64,000 nt of DNA from Cystobasidiopsis lactophilus. Its lineage: Eukaryota; Basidiomycota; Agaricostilbomycetes; Agaricostilbales; Chionosphaeraceae. A program made the position numbers and the translations under genes. Each line of letters begins with the position of its first letter. Within the stretch, counting starts at the first letter, position 1. The stretch covers positions 2,846,677 through 2,910,676 of the forward strand of contig BCIO01000003.1 of assembly GCA_001599975.1 (NCBI GenBank), given 5' to 3'. Shown here one piece after another: positions 11,670-24,348 of this stretch. The notes under the pieces are model-generated. The model saw nothing but the letters and a program-made list of their open reading frames with translations, was not told where the DNA came from and did not search any database.

Positions 11670-14600
11670 ATGCGACGCTCGATTCCGACGCCGCTCTCCA
11701 GCGGTGGCCGCCGCAGATCGCTCGCTCCTGGCCTTGCCCAGCACGAGACGAGCCCGGAGAGCCCGCTGGACGAGTCCGTGTTCAAGATGCCGGCGCCCAG
11801 GATGAAGCCTCGCACCAGCAATTTTAGCGCCTCGACCTCCGCCGCCTCGACGACGCCGGCCAGAGCCAAGACGCCCACCGCCGCCCTCAAGAGGTCGGTG
11901 CCGCTGCAGAGCATCACCAATGGCTTGGCCAGCGGCCTGCAGGTTGGCGAGGTGGTGGACGCCCTCCAGTTCTCCGGCGTCTTGCGCTTCCTGGGCACCA
12001 TCGGGGACAAGCCGGGCGTGTTTGGCGGCATCGAGCTGACTGGACAATGGGCGGGCAAAGGCAAAAACGACGGCAGCGTGGATGGGTGCGTTGGCTTGTT
12101 GCCGTCTGGTGTTTGTTGACCTGCAAGCTGAACCCAAACAACAGCGTACAATACTTCGAGTGCCCGCCGTCTTGCGGCATCTTTGTCCCAGCAGCCAAGA
12201 TTTCACCATCCGCAGCAATACCCGCCAGCCCAGACCGCGCGCAAAAGCCGCTGCCTCGACCACCTTCCACAACGCCCAAGCGGCCTGTCTCTAGGGCCAA
12301 GACGTCCGCCGAAGCTTCCCGAGCCGCCGAAGCCAAGATCACGTCTGGCTCAAGAGCGTCCAAATACCTAGGCATGACCGCCGCCCAGCTCTCCAATCGC
12401 AACTCGACCTCAACATCGGCCTATGGCTCGCCTCGGTCGACCTCCCCAGATAAGCTGTCTGGCAGCACCACTTCAACACCTCGGGCCAAACCTCGGCCAT
12501 CTTTCGGTGCTGGTCTGCCAACGCCGACTGCTTCTGGGCCGCGCAGATCATTTGGTGGCGCCAGCTCGACGTCCACCACACCCAAGTCGCTCAAGCGGCC
12601 AGCATCAAGGGCCTCCAATGCCGGTGTACCAGACGTTCCACCGCTGCCCTCTCCATATGCTCGGCCCCCTTCAGTGGCCAACACCCGACAGCGGGCTTCC
12701 CTCTCAGAAACCGGCACCCCCTCTCGGCCGAGCACCATCTCCCGCCCTTCCACCCCGGCTCGCTCAGTCTCCCGCCAATCATACACTTCAGAATCCAGCA
12801 CTCGACGAGCTAGCGGCGTCATCCGACCAGGCTCTCGGGCATCCTCCTCAGCATACGACCGCCCGACCTCGCGCTCCGAGTTCCGCTCCGTCTCCCGCCA
12901 GTCCGCTTTCATGACACCAGGGGAAGAGGTCGACTTTGAAGTGCTGGAAGCGGAGAAAGTGGCCGCGCTCAAGACGGCCGAAGAGGCCAGGCTGGCCCAG
13001 CTGGACGCCGAACGGGCGCTCAAGCAGTCCCAGGCCCGGTTCGAAGAGGTTCGGCTGAGATTGGAGCAAGCCGAATCCCAGCTCAAAGCTGCGAACGCCA
13101 CCAATGCGCTTCGGGCGTCGACATCCTCCGACCAAGCGGCCACCGAGATCAGGTCCCAGGAGAAGATTGCGGAGCTGGAGCGGGACTTGGAGCGCGCGCG
13201 GCAAGAGTCGGCCGAGCTTTTCAACCGCATCGAGTCTGAACTGGATAAGGAGAGGCAGGCCAAGGAGGCGGCTTTGTCTTCAGCGAAGCAAGCGGCGACG
13301 TCGGCAGCGGACCAGTGGAAAGCCGACCGAGAAGCCCTCGAAGCGCAGTTGGACCAACTCCGGGAAGCTGGACAGGCCCTGTGTGGGGTCTACGAAGAGC
13401 GGCTGGCCGATGTGGAGGCAGAAAAGCGCAACCTGGCCGACTCGCTCGAGACGATGCAGGCGCAAGCCCGGTCCGTCACCCCGCCGCCGTCTCTTCCGCC
13501 TGTTCCTTCAACGCCCTCCGCTTTGGCAATCGACAACGAAAACCTCCGACTTGATCTGGACCACACCAAGAACCGCATGCACCTGCTCGAGGAGCAGCTG
13601 GAGGAAACTCGCCAGTCGCTGGAGGTCGAGCTGGATAATGCCAAGCGTCGAAAGGTTGACACCCAAGAAGCCGATTTGCATCTACGCAAGGAGGTTCAGG
13701 CCATGAAAGAGTCGCTAGGTGAGACCGCATATTCCGCTGAGCATAAGTTTTCGAATTTCTTATTTGTGGGAGCGTTTTCGCAGAACAAGCCTCTCGAGCA
13801 GAGCAAAAGGCGCTGGCTAAGATCCCTGAGCTGGAGGCAGCCTTGCGCGAGTCCAAGCAGACGCTGGAGAAGGAGCGCAACGAGGTCGAAAAGCTGCGGG
13901 CCGGCCTAGAAGACTCGCGCGAGCTAGAGTCCAAGCTGGCTGCCATGCGTGCCCAAGCGCAAGAGCTCAACGAAGAGATTGCCCTGCTGGAAGAGATCAA
14001 GACGGAGACCATGGCTTTGCAGACGGACCACGGCGTGTCGAACAGGATCGACGTGGAGACTTCGGCGGAGATTGACCAGCTCAAGCAAAGTCTCGTCAGC
14101 AAAGACGCCCAAATCGCCGCCCTCCGGCAGTCCTCGGTCATCGGCTCGCCAACCATGGCGGTCATCGGATCACCCACCATGGATCCTCTAGGCCGAAGAG
14201 GGTCTTCCGGCTCGGTCATCATCACGACAGAAGAAGAGAAGTCGATGAAAGATCAGATCATTGGACTCAAGATGATCGTCAACCAGCTCACGGAGGAGAA
14301 CCGAGAATATGGCCACCAGAACCGTGTGCTTCTCGACCAGGCCGAAGCGCTCAAGGAGGCTCAGCGGACGCTGGAGAAGACGGTCGAGAGTTTGATGGCC
14401 CAGATGGAGATGGAGCAGGATCAGGAAGATGGCGAGCAAGAGTCGCCTTCGCTGCGCCGCTCGGTCAATCGGATGCCGCCAACGCCCAGCAACAATGACC
14501 AGGTCGAGAAGGAGCTTCGCAAGCAGCTGACTGATATCGAACGGCGCAAGAACCGGGAGATCTCCAATCTCAACCAAGAGGTCTCCGAGCTCGAGCACCT

Positions 14601-14984
14601 GGTCGAAGCCAAGATCTTCCGAGAGGACGAGCTCGAAAGCAACATCCGCAAGCTGCAGCTGCTGATCGAGCAAGCAAAAGAGCAAGGCTTCCAGCCCGCC
14701 GTCGATGTGTCCAAGCTTTCGAAAGCACCGATTGCCGCCATCGAGATTGACGACGACGCTTGCGAGCTATGCGGCGACAAGGGCCATAACGTGTGTCTGC
14801 TTCCCTTTGCGCTCTGACTATGCTCAAATCTACATCACAGCTCGAGGATTGTCCTGTGATGGGCGCAACACCGCCGGAGCTGTCGCCCGCTTCCGATGGC
14901 AAGGGTAGCCAAGAATTTTGCGCCGACTGTGAAGACTATGGCCACTCGACGGACAGATGCCCGCTTGCCAACGAGGTCTTTTGA
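11670..14984 (+). CDS. CLIP-170/Bik1-like microtubule plus-end tracking protein
   Basis: A basic Ser/Pro-rich N-terminus leads to a CAP-Gly domain: GVLRFLGTIGDKPGVFGGIE, then WAGKGKNDGSVDG and, after the first intron, VQYFECPPSCGIFVPAAKI. CAP-Gly domains bind tubulin and EB1-type tails. A Ser/Arg-rich linker (about residues 180-400) precedes a long coiled coil of several hundred residues. The C-terminus has two CCHC zinc knuckles: CELCGDKGHNLEDC, rebuilt across the last intron, and CADCEDYGHSTDRC. CAP-Gly, coiled coil, then C-terminal zinc knuckles is the CLIP-170 order. In that family the knuckles recruit dynactin or LIS1. Introns lie at about 12087-12145, 13719-13783 and 14790-14840. It shares a short promoter region with the divergent dehydrogenase. 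Confidence 0.9.
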
Positions 14985-15681
14985 TGGTTCTTTCTCTCCG
15001 GCCTTGCAGCGCACACTCCGTAATTTCGTTCTTGGTATAGAGTCTTGGTTGGGTTTCGTTGAAGTGTAGAGTAGCCATCGTTTTCAGTCTTCAGGCTCTT
15101 GTACATCGTTCTAAATCTAATGCTTGCACTCTTGCGCTCGCCCACCACCTGTCGCTACACACCTCGAGACACCACGGCTGCTGAACAGCCAGAAATCTTC
15201 CCGCAAGCGCAGTAGTGGCGCATGATGAACCTCATTCTGAAACGGCGTGTTGTGCATTGGGTCCGAGCACCTCGGCAGCGATGCATATCTTCGCACTTAT
15301 CTGCTCTGGCGTTGATTGCTTGCTGCCAATGACTCATGCTTTAGAGATCGACTGAGCAGCCGGCGGCTTGTGCTTTGACGGGCTGCCTGCGTTGACGTGC
15401 TCTGTCCCACTGATTAATGAAGGTTGATACGTCTGTTCATGTCTCTCGCTCCGACGTGGTGCTACCGCCATCCGCCGCCAAGACGATGGGATGCCGGATT
15501 TGTGATTCATCGGGTTGCTTCGCGAATTTGGCGATGTTCGTGGCATTGACAACGGCGGTCAGTAGATGAAACGATTCATCGATTTGCACAGGAGCGGCGA
15601 TTGGAGCGGCGTGCTATGAACGGGATATCTTGACAGCTGGGCTTAAGAGATCTTGACAAGCGCGCTGCCTGCTCTCATCAC
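14985..15681. other. Intergenic, no gene seen
   Basis: About 700 bp between two plus-strand genes. I checked both strands for tRNA-like arms, intact or split, and for coding exons and found nothing I can support. Confidence 0.45.
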
Positions 15682-16724
15682 AATGTGCTCCCATTTTGTC
15701 CTCCTGTCGTCTGTCCACGACTTCGAAAGGATACTCGAGGTGGGTGACCCAAAGCTAACAATGCTAGTGGCTCAATTTTGCCTCGGTTCAGATGCCTCAA
15801 CTGGTGCCCATCGACCTTGCCCATCGCAAGCACTCGGCAAAGGATGACTTGACCGACATCAATCTAGCTGCAAGAGTCTGTGTCGCTACCTCTGGCGGTG
15901 CCAATGCCCTGCGCGCCGAATTTGGCCAGATTCATCGTCTTTACGCCATACCAGCTGTAGGCGACAAAGGCACTGTCCTGGTCTCCGACAGCAACATTGT
16001 CATCAGTTTCGATGCTTCGGCGCAAGGCCAGGAAATGTTCAACACTTGGTCGCACGCCAAGGGCCCGAACTGGTGGGACATACCCTACGAGCGCAAGCTG
16101 AACGGCCATCAGGTCCATTCGTTCTATCTGGACATTTGGCATGGCATGAAGGATCAGGCAATCAAGGCGTTAGAGAGAGAGGTGGAGCGTTTGGAAAAAG
16201 AGGATCGAAGCCCACACCGAGTAATCATCACCGGTCACAGCATGGGTGGCGGCATATCTGTGTAGGTTCCCCTGCCATTGCTGCAACTAGCCTGACAGAA
16301 CTTTCACAGTTTGGCGTTCGGTGACATCTTCGACCATGTTCGACGCAAGTGGGGTTCGGCCAGCTCCTGTCCTCGCGATTGGGCCAGCGACCACCAGATC
16401 GGCTCCGTTTTCCGCCACATCACATTCGCCGAGTACGCCGCTGCCAGCTATGGCTTCCATGCAGATCTCAACCGCCTTTACGAACAATACAGCATTCCTG
16501 CCTGGGATATCGTTCACAAGGACGACAAGACTAGACACCTCCACTTGCCCTTCTTTCGCTCTTGGAGGGGCCACCGGTACGAACTGCCTCGACATGCGGT
16601 GGAGGGAGAAAGGCTTCCTCTGTTCCATCCTCAGCAACACGGCATCCTCGGCTACGCGGCCGCCATGAAGCATCTCCTGCTTCAAGGCTGGCCCGAAGTA
16701 GTTTCGCTGTTTCGATACCCTTGA
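15682..16724 (+). CDS. Class 3 lipase-like alpha/beta hydrolase
   Basis: The nucleophile elbow GHSMGGGISV lies in RVIITGHSMGG. Preceding blocks (VLVSDSNIVISFDASAQGQE, then KLNGHQVHSFYLDIWHGMKD) fit the class 3 lipase pattern of a strand, lid region and helix before the serine. An intron at 16263-16310 interrupts the codon after the elbow; splicing gives SVLAFGDIFDHVRRKW. The C-terminal exon carries candidate Asp and His residues, but I cannot assign the triad. The first exon (ATG 15682, MCSHFVLLSSVHDFERILE) is joined by an intron with a CTAAC branch site to MPQLVPIDLAHRK. No clear signal peptide is seen, so an intracellular enzyme is possible. The start is uncertain. Substrate unknown. Confidence 0.7.
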
Positions 16725-16860
16725 ACGGCTGGAGGCGCAAGAGCAAAAAGGGCAGCCTTTCCGACACTTTGAACACCGAATGCTTTACTTGTAGATAGTA
16801 CGAGCCTTGTCTTGGAGTACTTGGAATTCCGCACCTCTTGACTTCGAACGAGCTGCACCA

Positions 16861-18090
16861 ATGACTCCCAATCCTCACGGGCAATACGCCCACTTGCTGC
16901 CGCCGTCTTGGAAAGCTGTCATCACTCAATGGCTGGCTGAAGATACCCCTTCCTTTGACTATGGCGGCTTTGTCGTTGGCGAGACCGAAAGCGAAGCTTT
17001 TCTCTTCGGCAAGCAGCCTGTGCGTTTTTCTCGCTCTACCCCCGGTGACTCTTAGGCTCAATGCAATCATTCGAAGGGTGTACTTGCTGGAGTCCCCTTT
17101 TTCGACGAGGTTTTCGCCCAGCTGGACTGCAAGTGAGCCGATTCTCATCTTGGCGGCTCGGGCATTCCTCATATAAAACCGCCAGAGTTCAATGGTTCTT
17201 CAAGGAAGGACATGTGATCGAGCCAACAAAGGCTCACCCGAAGGTCAAAGTGGCAGTGGTCACTGGAAAGGCTCGCCATTTGCTGCTCGGGGAGAGGGTC
17301 GCCCTAAACTCGCTGGCAAGGTGCTCCGGCATCGCTACCAAGTCTGTCCCTGTATTACGTCCGTTTTTTATGACGCTTATAGACTCCCTAGGTCTGCACG
17401 ACTCGCGAAAGCTGCGCGGCATGCTGGCTTCAAGGGCATCATCGCGGGCACTCGCAAGACAACACCAGGTCAGCGACCCCTTACATCCCTTAAAGCTACT
17501 TTTAAAGGGCTTCAATATGCTAGGTTTCCGCGTCGTCGAGAAATGTAAGATTTCCAGACCGTCAGCTGCCCGAGTTTCCTGTTCATTGTGCGCACTGACA
17601 GACGGCATGCTGGTTGGCGGTATCGACCCACACCGTTATGATCTGAGCAGCATGGTAATGCTCAAAGATAACCATATCTGGTCAACAGGTCAGCAATCTC
17701 GGCACAGCATGCAAAGTTTTGCTCCTGCTGACTGTAATCTCAGGATCCATCACCAACGCGGTGGCGGCAGCGCGGTCGGTGTGCGGCTTTTCATTGCGCA
17801 TCGATGTGGAGTGCACGTCGGAGGCAGAAGCGGTGGAGGCCATCCAGGCCGGAGCGGACATCATCATGCTGGACAACTTTACTCCCGCGGAGGTCTCAGC
17901 CACTTCGACCAAGCTGAAGACCAAGTATGGCCACAACAAATTTTTGATCGAGGTCAGCGGTGGCATCACAGAAGAGAATGTCACCGACCATGTCTTCGAG
18001 GGAGTCGACGTGATCTCGACTTCGTCTGTTCATCAAAGCGTGCAGCATGTCGACTTCAGCCTCAAGTTGCAACCCAAAGGCAAGAAGTGA
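16861..18090 (+). CDS. BNA6: Nicotinate-nucleotide pyrophosphorylase (quinolinate phosphoribosyltransferase)
   Basis: Converts quinolinate and PRPP to nicotinate mononucleotide, CO2 and pyrophosphate in de novo NAD synthesis. The start at 16861 gives [20 protein letters not shown]. Splicing rebuilds [82 protein letters not shown] and [20 protein letters not shown]. These include the conserved substrate-binding Arg/Lys blocks (GTRKT, HR, KDNH). The C-terminal barrel has [20 protein letters not shown] and [12 protein letters not shown]. The stop is TGA 18088-18090. Six introns, several placed inside codons, give seamless frames. The N-terminus matches full-length family members, so the start is well supported. 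Confidence 0.93.
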
Positions 18091-18292
18091 TATAGTCGAT
18101 TTGAAATGCCATTATAGGACCGGTGTTGTCATTACCAAATGTCGTTGGCGCTGACTTCCGCTTGCTCGCTCATCCCCGGCGCCGCCACCTTCTTTCGTTC
18201 TCGCACGTCCGCTATCGTCTGTTACGGAGTCAATCTTCTTGATACCCTAGTCTTCCTTTGTGGAGCCTCGCTCCTGAGCCGGTGAAGCGTCC

Positions 18293-20411
18293 ATGAACGG
18301 GCGAAAGACGCCTGTCCCGAGCATCTTTCAAGCAGAGGAGGATGACGAGCTTGATGAGGAGCAAGCGTGCGCCAACCGCATCCTCATTTCCGAGTCCAAA
18401 CTAATTAAGATACATGCTTCAGAGTTCGTGATGCCCTCGACGAGCTGGAGCAGGTCGAGATCCAAGACTTTTTGGCTCGGGCCAGCTCGCAGCTCAAAGA
18501 GGTGACGCTGGCCCCTGGAATTCATCCTGCTGTCCCACTAGAGCGGCCACGAGTCAAGGACTTTCGAACACCAGACGGCACTCGCTGGATCGACCTGCTC
18601 AAGGCGAACTTTGTCTATGCGGCCGAAAAGCTGCCAAGAGACATGATCACGCCTGACCAGCTTCCTCAGCAATTCAGCCTCAGCTCCTGCCGAGTGAGCA
18701 TGGAGCGGCTCTATGTCATCGCCTCTCCTTACCGCATCGCCTGCTCTGCACTGCTATCAAGCGCGTCTACGACTGGGAAGACGTCAAGCACACGGGCGTC
18801 TGGTTCTGCATCTACTTCTTCGCCTGCATCTACGACATTGTGTTGGCAACATTCATGGCGGTCATCGTGTATGCCATCGTTCGCCATCGGCTGGCGCCAC
18901 CTAAAGCGTCGTTGATCCGGAAGGAATTGCAGGAGAGGAAACGGCGGAGCAAAGAGGCCCAGCGCATGTCTCGGGAGATGGAGCTGAGGGAAAGGATGGG
19001 CTCGGCGCTTGGCTCTACCCTGATTTCGTCCATGTCGATTGCTGGTCTTGGGGCGGTCAAGATGGACAGCTCGTTTGAGTCTGGGTCGAAGGACGGCGTC
19101 AACCTGGACAAACCTCCCTCTAGGCCTTTGGATCTGGAGAAGAAGTCGGGCGTGATTGCTTTGGTCAAGGAGGCCGCCGATACCTTTGGACCGCTGGTCA
19201 CGCAATCCATGGATGAGTAGGTTGCGCCACCTCTAAGCCTGCTCTGTGTCACTTAGAGATACTTGCGCGCTCTACAGCCTCGCGGACGCCATGGAAAAGA
19301 TCAAAAACCTCGTCTTGTGGCGCAAGCCGGCGGCGACCAAGCGGATGCTGGCCTTCTACTGCGTCATGGCGCTGAGCTGGTCGGCTGTGCGCACCGGCTT
19401 CCTCATCCGCCTGTTCTGGTTCTACCTCGGCTTTCACTTCTTTTTTATTTGCCGGCTCCAAGACCGCTACCCGCGCTATCGCCGGGCCCTGAACCCGCTG
19501 TGGTACCTGCTGCTGGGTGTGCCTTCTGATGCAGAGTGGGTGCCTTCCTGTTTCCCCGTCAGAAGAACACTTCTCATGGCTCCGAATTCGGCCCACAGTG
19601 CAGTGTTGGATCTTCTACAAAGGCGAACGGCTTTGGCCGCCAAAGAGAAGGAGCGCGGTTCCCGGCCTCGGCTCTCAAGAGATCTGAGCAGCCAAAGCGG
19701 GCAAAAAGTCACCTTCTTCAACGATGCTGGGTCCATGTTGAGCAACGACTCGGAGGTGGACCTCAGCTTGGGCGCCAAGATCAAGTCGAAAGTGTCGCAC
19801 GCCTCCCGGAGCTCGGTCGACCTGATCAAAAGGGTGCGCTGGCCTTTCTACTGAATCATGCATGGATTTGAAACTGAGTTCCAAGCACAGGCCGTCTCCA
19901 AGGACACGGACCGCGCCGAAGACAGCGACTTGGACGCACACGATTCGGACGAGGACGAAAACGACAACCCGAGCCACTTTGCGTTCTACAAGGGCACGCC
20001 TGGCCAATTGTCTTTCGATGAGACCTCACTGCTCTTCGAGTCGGCCAAGGGCTTCAGCCACATCAAGCAGCTCGTCACCGGCTCGTCGGCTTCTCCCGAG
20101 ATCGGCTTGAAGGACGCCGCCTTGCTCTCTGAAAGCCGGGCGCAAGGGCACCACCCGCGTCTGATGATTCGGATTCTGCTCAGTGATATTGTGCGTGGCC
20201 TCGTTCTCCTTCAAGCAAGACGCATTTTGCTCATTTTTGTGCGTTCTGGGCCGTACAGACCGGGTTGAAGAAGGCTTCAAGCTTGACGGACGGCCGAACA
20301 TTGATCGTCTCGCAAGGCTCCAACGTGCAAAAGTTCACGCACGTCCGGAAGAGGGACGACCTGTTCTCCCGCATCATCGCGCTCAGCCGGCACAAGTTCT
20401 CCTCCGCCTGA
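18293..20411 (+). CDS. GRAM-domain multi-pass membrane protein (GRAMD4-like)
   Basis: Exon 1 (MNGRKTPVPSIFQAEEDDEL) joins by a 54-nt intron to VRDALDELEQVEIQDFLARA. Membrane segments follow: GVWFCIYFFACIYDIVLATF, then AVIVYAIVRHRL. After a charged helical region come LAFYCVMALSWSAVRTGFLI and LFWFYLGFHFFFICRLQDRY. The C-terminal part is a GRAM domain: HFAFYKGTPGQLSFDETSLL, FESAKGFSHIKQL, then SLTDGRTLIVSQGSNVQKFT and KRDDLFSRIIALSRHKFSSA before TGA 20409-20411. GRAM domains bind lipids or membrane proteins. Membrane helices followed by a C-terminal GRAM domain resemble GRAMD4. A role at ER or mitochondrial membranes is inference. Two introns, at about 19832-19888 and 20191-20259, complete the GRAM domain. 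Confidence 0.8.
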
Positions 20412-20577
20412 CTGTTTGTAAAGTGTGCTCCGCTGTTCGCTGTCATGGGGTGTTGTATCATATCGCACTGTACATATGCTTCCACCACTTTGCATTTGGC
20501 ATGTTATGCTCCACTGGAACTGTTGTCAATAAATTTCTTTGCTCCGCTCCAATCTTCGCCAGCTTTGCCCCTTCGCC

Positions 20578-21956
20578 ATGAAAAAGCTAAAGAACCCGCA
20601 CAACATTGCGCTATGCTTGCCCAGGATGGTTCGTTTGCTCCACTGCTAGTCCACAGCCAGAAACAAGGACTAAGAACGAGGCTGCAATTGAACAGGACTG
20701 GTCGCCTGTGAATTTGTACAACCTGCATCTGCGGTCGAGCGGGCGGCGCGCGGCTGAGCTCGACTTCCGGTCGACGGGTCTGAGCCTGTTCCAGCAGCAG
20801 TGGATGGCCAAGAAGCTGGTCCGGGGCTACCACGGCGACTACCTGGGCGAGACGTCCTTCCAGCGCCATTATTTGCCCGCCAGCCTGCCGCCCTTGGTGG
20901 CCGCCTCCTCCTCCGGCTCTGGCGTCAACGCACCAACAGGGAGGCACGGCAGGGCGGACAAGAGGCGCGAGGTCGTGCCGGTGGGCAGCTTGATGTTCGC
21001 AAAGCTCGAGCTCCGGCTGGACTTTTTAATCTTCCGCGCCTGCCTCGCCCCCTCCGTCTACCGCGCCAGGCAGATGGTCATTCACAAGAAGGTCAAGGTG
21101 GACGGCGATTTGGTGCGTTTTATGGTCACACTTTCGATGCCCCCTTGTGGCTTTGGGCTCAATTGTACTCGCACAGGTGACCAACCCGAACATGCTGCTC
21201 AAGCCCGGCCAGATGTTCTCAGTAGATCCGAGAGACATCGACATGCTGCGCAACAAGATCGCGGTGGCAAACTTTCTAGAGGAGAAGGCGGCACTCAAGG
21301 CTTCGTTTGCCGCAAAATCAGCGCCCGCGTCTTCTAACAAGGGTGATACGGCGGGTGTGGAGGCTGTGGAAAGTGTCGCGGTACCGGAAGCAGAAGCAGA
21401 AGGGGAGGCAACAACAGCAGCAGCGGAAGAGTCGGAAACTTCCGCCGAAGATGTTGCCACCACCGACGACGCCTCAGTGGCGGCGAAGCGGAAAGGGCCG
21501 GCAGCAGCTTTCGACCTGGTGCCGACGCACGAGAAAGCGTACATCAAGCAGGACAAGAAGGGGGTCGACAAGGATGGGAAGCCCAAGGAGGGCAAGGCCT
21601 GGCAGGGCGGCCTCCCGTTCCACCTCCCCGACTACGCCGCGCCCTTCATCTTCATCCCCGCCTACCTAGAGGTCAACTTTGTCACCGCTTCCGCCATCTT
21701 GATCCGCAATCCAACAGCTGGCCCAGGCTACAGCGAGATCCCGACGCCGTACGATGCGGATGGTGACATTGTCAGATTGGCTTGGGTGCGTTGTTCTCTA
21801 CGCTTCTTTCTCATTGAAGCCACTGTGCTCACTCAGGCGTTTCCCACCCAACAGGAATGGTACACGAAAGTGGGCAGGCGGCGGAAACCGAGGATGCGCG
21901 TGGGCAACGACTTCAAGTCCAAGATCATCGACCGCTCCCATATCGTCGAGCTGTAA
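20578..21956 (+). CDS. NAM9: Mitochondrial small-subunit ribosomal protein uS4m
   Basis: Protein of the mitoribosomal small subunit that binds rRNA early in assembly. Exon 1 (MKKLKNPHNIALCLPRM) is joined to DWSPVNLYNLHLRSSGRR, the usual N-terminus of fungal mitochondrial S4. The S4 RNA-binding fold is LDFLIFRACLAPSVYRARQM, then VIHKKVKVDGDLV and, after an intron, TNPNMLLKPGQMFSVDPRDI. An acidic, alanine-rich insertion of about 90 residues follows, then the conserved end: GGLPFHLPDYAAPFIFIPAY, LEVNF and, in the last exon, EWYTKVGRRRKPRMRVGNDF. Stop TAA 21954-21956. The insertion is typical of fungal mitochondrial orthologues. Confidence 0.9.
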
Positions 21957-22139
21957 TCTCATTTGACATCCCACTGTTGCTCTCTTTCTGCCCCGCTTGT
22001 AGTCACGACAGAAGGGACTTTGCACCATTGGTGAGCTTTGGCGCGTGCCAACAGTTGTTGGGTCAGAGTGGCGCGGTGGCAAATCCTCCCGCTGTCTGTC
22101 TGTAGAAGAAATAATCGAGAGAGCAAAGGAACAACAAGT

Positions 22140-23882
22140 CTAAGTATGGAGGGGGAGGGGATGCGGCCCGGGGATCACCAGCTCGGGGTACAAACTGGTC
22201 GTGGCCTCCTTCATAGTGGGAAGGAAGTCCAGGCGCGCAAAAATGTAACGCGCCATCTCTATATCACGTCCCGATACCTTTTGAAGGCGGATGTCCTCCA
22301 AGTTGCGCAGCTCCTCCTTCAGAGCCTCAATTTTCCGCACGAGTGATGCCCGGCGACCTGGATTGCACGGCGGCTGTGCCTGTTTTTCGAGCTCCGCCAG
22401 GCGTTTTTCCAGTCTTGCCTGTTGATCCTCGATCTTTGACAGCTCTTGGAACCTCCTGCGGATATTCCACAAAGTGCGAAGAGCAACAAAGATGAAAACT
22501 CCGCGGTATTCGAACGACACGGCGCAAGTTCGGACGTGCAGAGCGCCACGGTTAGAAAGCCAATGCCAGGCAAGGAAGTGCTGCAGATTCCGGTCAACAG
22601 CTGACGGCGCACGAACCAACGAAATACTCAAGGACGCACCTCTCGATACAAGTGATCGTCCAGCATTTTGCACAAAGTCTCGACTTGCCATTCTGTGAAT
22701 GATTCATTGACACCAGTCGAGTTGTCATACTGTACCAGCCGCACCAGGTCGACATGAATCCTAGTACTTCGTTCGACAGCCAGCATCGCGAAGTTGAACA
22801 CATCGCGATCAGAACCCAGCCGGAGCAGACGGTCGAGTTCTTGCTTGACGAATGGAGCCCATTTTGGGCGTTCTCCGTCGGGCATTTGGATTTTGAGGTG
22901 TTGCCACCGAGCCATCGGACCGATGCAGATATTGGCCCTGATCTTGACACGGTCGTTCTCGTTGAAGACTTCGATGGCGGCAAAGAAATCGCAAAGGAAT
23001 AACTGAGAGATGTGATCGATCACAAGATCTTTCGGATGTTGACGATTCCAGAGAAGACGCAGTAGAAGAACGGATTCAACGGTTTTGTGGAAGAGAAGCC
23101 GAGCGCTTTCTTTGGTCGGCCGATTTGGGGACGAGGAAGCCATCTCCCCGTGAGGCCAGCATGCAAGGTCTTCCGCAATCTCGAGAAAGAAAACCAGTTT
23201 GAACGTGGAGCTAGTGTTGAGATCGGCCTGAGCAAGGCAAAATCAGCGTGGTCATTGCATCACTGCAGATTGGCCTACTCGGAGAACTTGGTATCGAACC
23301 CAGCGTTTGGTCATTCCAGGGCTCGAATCGTTGGTGATTTGGAAGCCAATGGGACGGACTCTCCATCGGCTCTCGGGAAGTTCGGGGATGTGGGTGTTGT
23401 CCATGGTAAACTCGTGGTTGAAGAATTCATCAGTCGACGTGGTAGACAGGAAGCCGGGCCGTTGGACCATGATCCCAGCTTTCTCGATTTGCTGCTCCTT
23501 CTCCAGGAAGTCCTTCAGCTGGTCGGCGTTGAGGCGCACAATGTTTTCTGGCAGGCCGGCGAACATGATGCCATTTTTAGCTGTCTTTACAGCAAAGAAA
23601 ACCGAGCCCCTGCCAACGCATAGGTAACCCGATGGGTCGCCGGTGCGGTCCTGAGCGGATTGCTTCAGCGGTGGACAAGGCAAGCCCTTCGCAGCTTACA
23701 ATGCACAGATCGTTCGCCGTATCGACAATATCCGGATGTCGGGCCAGCACACCTTCAAGGGTTTTCAAATGCAATGCAAACTCTAGGGGTCTGTCGGGCA
23801 CGAAAGGTGGATATCTGATGACTTTGGGGCCGACTTTATCGGGAGTCGGAGCGTTTGGCTCGTTCGCTTGGGCATGCAGCAT
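22140..23882 (-). CDS. Unknown protein with C-terminal coiled coil
   Basis: I do not recognise the family. ATG 23882 gives MLHAQANEPNAPTPDKVGPK, then VIRYPPFVPDRPLEFALHLK. A 50-nt intron (GTAAGC to CTCAG) rebuilds DLCIDRTGDPSGYLCVGRGS. The middle has FLEKEQQIEKAGIMVQRPGF, LSTTSTDEFFNHEFTMDNTH and SRWRVRPIGFQITND. A further exon holds a long helical and mixed region (LLLRLLWNRQHPKDLVIDHI). The last exon contains a coiled coil (LSKIEDQQARLEKRLAELEK, LVRKIEALKEELRNLEDIRL) and ends at TAG 22140-22142. Three introns keep one frame throughout, which argues for a real gene. No signal peptide or clear membrane span. Confidence 0.6.
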
Positions 23883-24348
23883 TGTGGGAGAGTGAAAGCT
23901 CGTTGTCGGCAACCTTGGTTGATAAAGAGAAAGAGAAAAAGAAGGAGCTCGTGTCAGTCCGTGGCAGGCACTCCGCGGCAAGTCACTCCGCGGCGTGCAG
24001 TCAAGTCCTTCGACGGGTTTCAAGAATCGACATTCTGGACCTGACATTGGGTTGCAGATTCATGGAAGTGGCATGCAGAGAGTCCGGGTGGCAAGGGGAG
24101 CTAGATAGGCCGGCTGAGCAAGGGATGACGTTCATTCCTTTTCGCCATGGCGAGCTTTGGGCGAAGCTGCCGGACTCGCCACACCCTCATTGGCAAAGAT
24201 CGAGACAACCCTTGATTGGGCGTGGAAGCAGAGCCTTGTTGATTTGGGAGGGTGATCGCGGTGAGGTCATGATCACCTTTTGCAAGCTGGTCATCGCCCG
24301 ATCTTGAGGTACTCAAAAACAACTCTTGCTCTTGTTTCGCCATTGAAG
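23883..24348. other. Divergent intergenic region
   Basis: Between the minus-strand coiled-coil gene and the small plus-strand gene at 24349. It should hold both promoters. No separate gene can be supported. Confidence 0.4.

Noticed and set aside
12421-13263. 280-codon minus-strand open frame inside the CLIP-170-like gene
   Set aside because: It is antisense to a Ser/Arg-rich and coiled-coil region whose composition keeps the reverse frame open; no independent signal.
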